Assembly (NCBI GenBank): GCA_013812005.1
Contig: JACCUE010000084.1
Location: 1 to 7,990, forward strand
Direction: 5' to 3'
Length of the DNA stretch: 7,990 nucleotides
Source of the DNA: Thermoleophilaceae bacterium
GTDB taxonomy: Bacteria > Actinomycetota > Thermoleophilia > Solirubrobacterales > Thermoleophilaceae
Each line of letters begins with the position of its first letter. Within the stretch, counting starts at the first letter, position 1. Positions 5,532-7,990 of this stretch are shown in pieces. Under the pieces are notes generated by a model, which was not told the DNA's origin, made no database searches, and saw nothing but the letters and a program-made list of their open reading frames with translations. The translations under genes were made by a program, and so were the position numbers.

Positions 5532-7445
5532 GTGTACCTCGACTCCGACAGCAACCGGCAGATGACGCCTCAGCTCGCCTGGCGTGTGGCGATCATCGGG
5601 GGCGTGGCCCTGATCGCATTCGGCCTCGTCTTCTTCCGGCTCTGGTACCTCCAGGTGCTCTCGGGCGACAAGTACAGGGCCGAGGCCAACGCCAACCAGG
5701 TGCGCGAGATCAAGGTCCAGGCCCCGCGGGGCGAGATCGTGGACCGCGAGGGCCGCGTGGTGGTCAACAACCGCGTGAGCCTGGCGGTCAGGGTCAGGCC
5801 CGACAAGCTGCCCGAGGAGCGCTCCGAGCGCCGGGATGTGTACGAGCGCCTCGGGGAGGTGCTGACCATGAAGCCCGACAGCATCGAGCGGACCGTCGAG
5901 CGCCAGCTTTCCCAGCTGCCTTACTCGCCGGCAACCGTCAAGCAGGATGTGACGCAGAACGTGGTCGCCTACCTGTTCGAGAACCAGGAGGACTTTCCCG
6001 GCGTGGAGCCCGAGCAGGTGTTCCTGCGCACCTATCCCCAGCGCGACGTGGGCGCCCAGCTGGTGGGCTACCTGGGCGAGATCAACGAGGAGCAAATCTC
6101 AGACGAGCGCTACAACGGCGTCGAGTTGGGCGACCGGATCGGCCAGGCCGGCATCGAGTACCAGTACGACCGCTTCCTGCGCGGGCGCAACGGCGCGAGC
6201 CGGGTGCAGGTGAACGCGCAGGGCGCTCTGGTCAGAGGCCTCAACGACCGGCGCCCGCAGCAGGGACGCCAGCTCAAGCTGTCCATCGACCTCGACGTGC
6301 AGCGGGCGGGCCAGCAGGCCCTGGGCGGCGCGGCCGGCGCCTTCGCGGTGATGAACGTGAACAACGGAGAGGTGCTGGCCCTGGGCAGCTCGCCGTCGTT
6401 CGACCCCAACGTGTTCTCGAAGGGGGTCAAGCAGTCCGACTACGCCCGCCTGACCGATCCGGACAATGGCCAGCCTCTCAACAACCGCGCCATCCAGGGC
6501 GCCTATCCCACCGGCTCGACCTTCAAGCTGATCACCGCGACGGCCGCCCTTGAAGGAGGCCTGATCACGCCGGACACGGTGCAGTACGACGGCGGGTCGC
6601 TGCAGGTGGGCGACATCGTCTTCGAGAACGCGGGCGGAGTGGTCAACGGCCCGCTGGCCCTGCGCCAGGCGTTGTCGGTGTCCAGCGACGTGTTCTTCTA
6701 CCGGCTCGGGCAGGAGGCCAATGGCACCAAGCTGATCCAGAACTGGGCCAAGAAGCTCGGCTTGGGCCGCCCGACGGGGATCGACCTGCCCAACGACCTC
6801 CCGGGTCTCGTGCCCACCCCCGAGTATCGCGACAAGGGATTTGCCGAGTACACGCGCTGCAAGGCCGAGGAGAAGCCCACGCCGGAGGAGATCTCCTTCG
6901 GCGAGTGCGGGTTCCTCGACCGCCCGTGGAGCGTGGGCGACAACGTGAACCTGTCGGTGGGGCAGGGCGACCTGGCGGCCAGCCCGATGCAGCTGGCCGT
7001 GGCCTACGCCACGGTGGCCAACGGCGGCAGGGTGGTGCAGCCGCGCCTCGGCCAGCGGATCGAGGACTCCTCGGGGCGCCCGCTGCAGGAGCTAGAGGCC
7101 CCCAGGGCTCGCAAGCTGGACATCGACCCGGCGCATCGCCAGGCGATCCTCGACGGCCTGCGCGCCGCCGCCAGCGAGCCCGGCGGCACCTCGACCGACG
7201 TGTTCGCCGGCTTCCCGATCCCGATCGCCGGCAAGACCGGCACCGCGGAGAAGGGCGGCGGCCGTGCCGACCAGTCGTGGTACGCGGCACTGGCTCCCTA
7301 CCCCGATCCGAAGTACGTGGTGGTCACCACGTTCGAGGCGGGCGGCTTCGGCGCGGAGACCGCCGCCCCGGCGGCTCGCGCCATCATCGCCGAGCTCTTC
7401 GGAGCCAAGGCGGGCGACACGTCCGCGGGATCGTCCCAGGACTAA
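5532..7445 (+). CDS. mrdA: Penicillin-binding protein 2, elongation-specific peptidoglycan transpeptidase
   Basis: Class B PBP that crosslinks new glycan strands made by RodA, acting outside the cell and anchored by one N-terminal membrane segment (about residues 17-41). The 637-residue product has the pedestal domain motifs PRGEIVDREGR (65-75), GYLGEINEEQI (179-189) and GQAGIEYQYDRFLRG (204-218). The transpeptidase domain follows with catalytic STFK (Ser329, Lys332) in YPTGSTFK, SSD (384-386) as the SxN-equivalent, and KTGTAE (568-573). There is no PASTA domain. GTG 5532 is chosen because GAGG at 5519-5522 lies nine bases upstream and the start falls just after the mreD stop; ATG 5562 in the same frame has no ribosome binding site and would shorten the cytoplasmic end. 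Between LPGLVPTPEYRDK and VGDNVNLSVGQGD lies a longer-than-usual segment (about 435-466) holding the protein's only two cysteines, Cys443 and Cys459. Confidence 0.96.
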   Translation: MYLDSDSNRQMTPQLAWRVAIIGGVALIAFGLVFFRLWYLQVLSGDKYRAEANANQVREIKVQAPRGEIVDREGRVVVNNRVSLAVRVRPDKLPEERSERRDVYERLGEVLTMKPDSIERTVERQLSQLPYSPATVKQDVTQNVVAYLFENQEDFPGVEPEQVFLRTYPQRDVGAQLVGYLGEINEEQISDERYNGVELGDRIGQAGIEYQYDRFLRGRNGASRVQVNAQGALVRGLNDRRPQQGRQLKLSIDLDVQRAGQQALGGAAGAFAVMNVNNGEVLALGSSPSFDPNVFSKGVKQSDYARLTDPDNGQPLNNRAIQGAYPTGSTFKLITATAALEGGLITPDTVQYDGGSLQVGDIVFENAGGVVNGPLALRQALSVSSDVFFYRLGQEANGTKLIQNWAKKLGLGRPTGIDLPNDLPGLVPTPEYRDKGFAEYTRCKAEEKPTPEEISFGECGFLDRPWSVGDNVNLSVGQGDLAASPMQLAVAYATVANGGRVVQPRLGQRIEDSSGRPLQELEAPRARKLDIDPAHRQAILDGLRAAASEPGGTSTDVFAGFPIPIAGKTGTAEKGGGRADQSWYAALAPYPDPKYVVVTTFEAGGFGAETAAPAARAIIAELFGAKAGDTSAGSSQD

Positions 7446-7457
7446 AGTGGCGCTCTG

Positions 7458-7990
7458 ATGCAAGCCTCCCCCTACGGCACCTCCGTCAAGGCGTTCCGCG
7501 ACGGTGTCGGCCCGCGCTTCGTGCGCATGGATCCGCTGCTCGTGCTCGCCATCCTCGGCCTGCTCGCGTGCAGCCTCTACACGATCGCCTCGGCCACCAA
7601 GGGCGACATCGATGGCGATCCCAACTTCTACCTCTTTCGCCAGGCGGCGTATGCGGGGGTGGGCCTAATCTTCATGTTCATCCTCTCCCGCGTGGACTAC
7701 TCGCGCTTTCGCGAGTGGCGGGCCGGCCTCTATGTCGGGATGCTGGCCGCGATCATGCTCGTGTTCGCCCTCGGCACCGCGGTATGTGGATCGCGCCGCG
7801 CGCTCGACCTCGGCTTCTTCTCACTTCAGACCTCCGAGCTCGGCAAGGTGCTGCTGATCCTCACGCTGTCCGCCTTCGCGGTCGACCGCATCCGGCGGCT
7901 CGGAGACCGCGAGACCACCAGCAGGCTCGTGCTGCTGGCCCTCGTGCCGGCGATGCTCGTGGTCGCCCAGCCGGACCTCGGCTCGGGCCT
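7458..7990 (+). CDS. rodA: RodA, SEDS-family peptidoglycan glycosyltransferase (5' part)
   Basis: RodA polymerises lipid II into glycan strands in complex with PBP2. The gene runs off the window, so 177 complete codons are visible of a family usually near 400. Five hydrophobic segments are seen (about residues 26-45, 60-77, 90-108, 122-142, 155-172). The family signature region is at 111-130, with GSRRALDLGF followed by LQTSELGKV, and the conserved QPDLGSG is at 171-177. Compared with the common pattern (RW near the start, QPSE later), Trp is replaced by Ala114 and Pro by Thr125. The soluble N-terminus (about 25 residues) is longer than in E. coli RodA. ATG 7458 lies 12 bases after the PBP2 stop, with only a weak AAAG-containing site upstream. 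FtsW is the main alternative, but the mre-PBP2 context favours RodA. Confidence 0.92.
   Translation, partial: MQASPYGTSVKAFRDGVGPRFVRMDPLLVLAILGLLACSLYTIASATKGDIDGDPNFYLFRQAAYAGVGLIFMFILSRVDYSRFREWRAGLYVGMLAAIMLVFALGTAVCGSRRALDLGFFSLQTSELGKVLLILTLSAFAVDRIRRLGDRETTSRLVLLALVPAMLVVAQPDLGSG

Overview
The window is GC-rich, densely coding and entirely on the + strand. It carries the end of one housekeeping gene cluster and most of the rod-shape (elongasome) operon of a high-GC Gram-positive bacterium. Gene order and protein character point to Actinomycetota. From memory, Streptomyces has the order valS-folC-ndk-mreB-mreC-mreD-pbp2-sfr(rodA), and this window matches it except that two genes, maf and a membrane glycosyltransferase, sit between ndk and mreB. 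GTG and TTG starts are common, also typical of this phylum. A deep-branching class such as Thermoleophilia is my guess, not something the sequence proves.

Layout. 1-321: the last 106 codons of an unidentified gene, an Ala/Pro/Arg-rich, lysine-free, presumably disordered tail with a repeated decapeptide. 372-776: ndk, nucleoside diphosphate kinase, with the clearest Shine-Dalgarno sequence in the window. 781-1326: maf, a nucleotide pyrophosphatase. 1323-2792: a polytopic GT-C type glycosyltransferase starting in a GTGA overlap with maf. 2793-2990: the longest non-coding gap, holding a weak terminator-like hairpin, a repeated 8-mer (three direct copies, one inverted), a 9-bp hairpin and a possible 14-codon leader ORF that overlaps the mreB start. 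2991-4037 mreB, 4065-4952 mreC, 4949-5527 mreD, 5532-7445 the class B transpeptidase PBP2, and 7458 to the window end the 5' part of rodA.

How the genes work together. MreB filaments under the membrane, together with MreC and MreD, position and activate the RodA-PBP2 pair. RodA (SEDS family) polymerises glycan from lipid II and PBP2 crosslinks it. The first three complete genes look like one translationally coupled unit (4-nt gap, then a 4-nt overlap). mreB to rodA look like a second unit (27-nt gap, 4-nt overlap, 4-nt gap, 12-nt gap). The break between them at 2793-2990 is where separate regulation would be expected.

Most of the window is conserved core biology and I see no new multi-gene system. 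The points most worth a second look are the mreB leader (hairpin, repeated 8-mer, overlapping mini-ORF), the repeat tail whose copies differ only at synonymous positions, a two-cysteine insertion in PBP2, and departures from the usual RodA signature motif.
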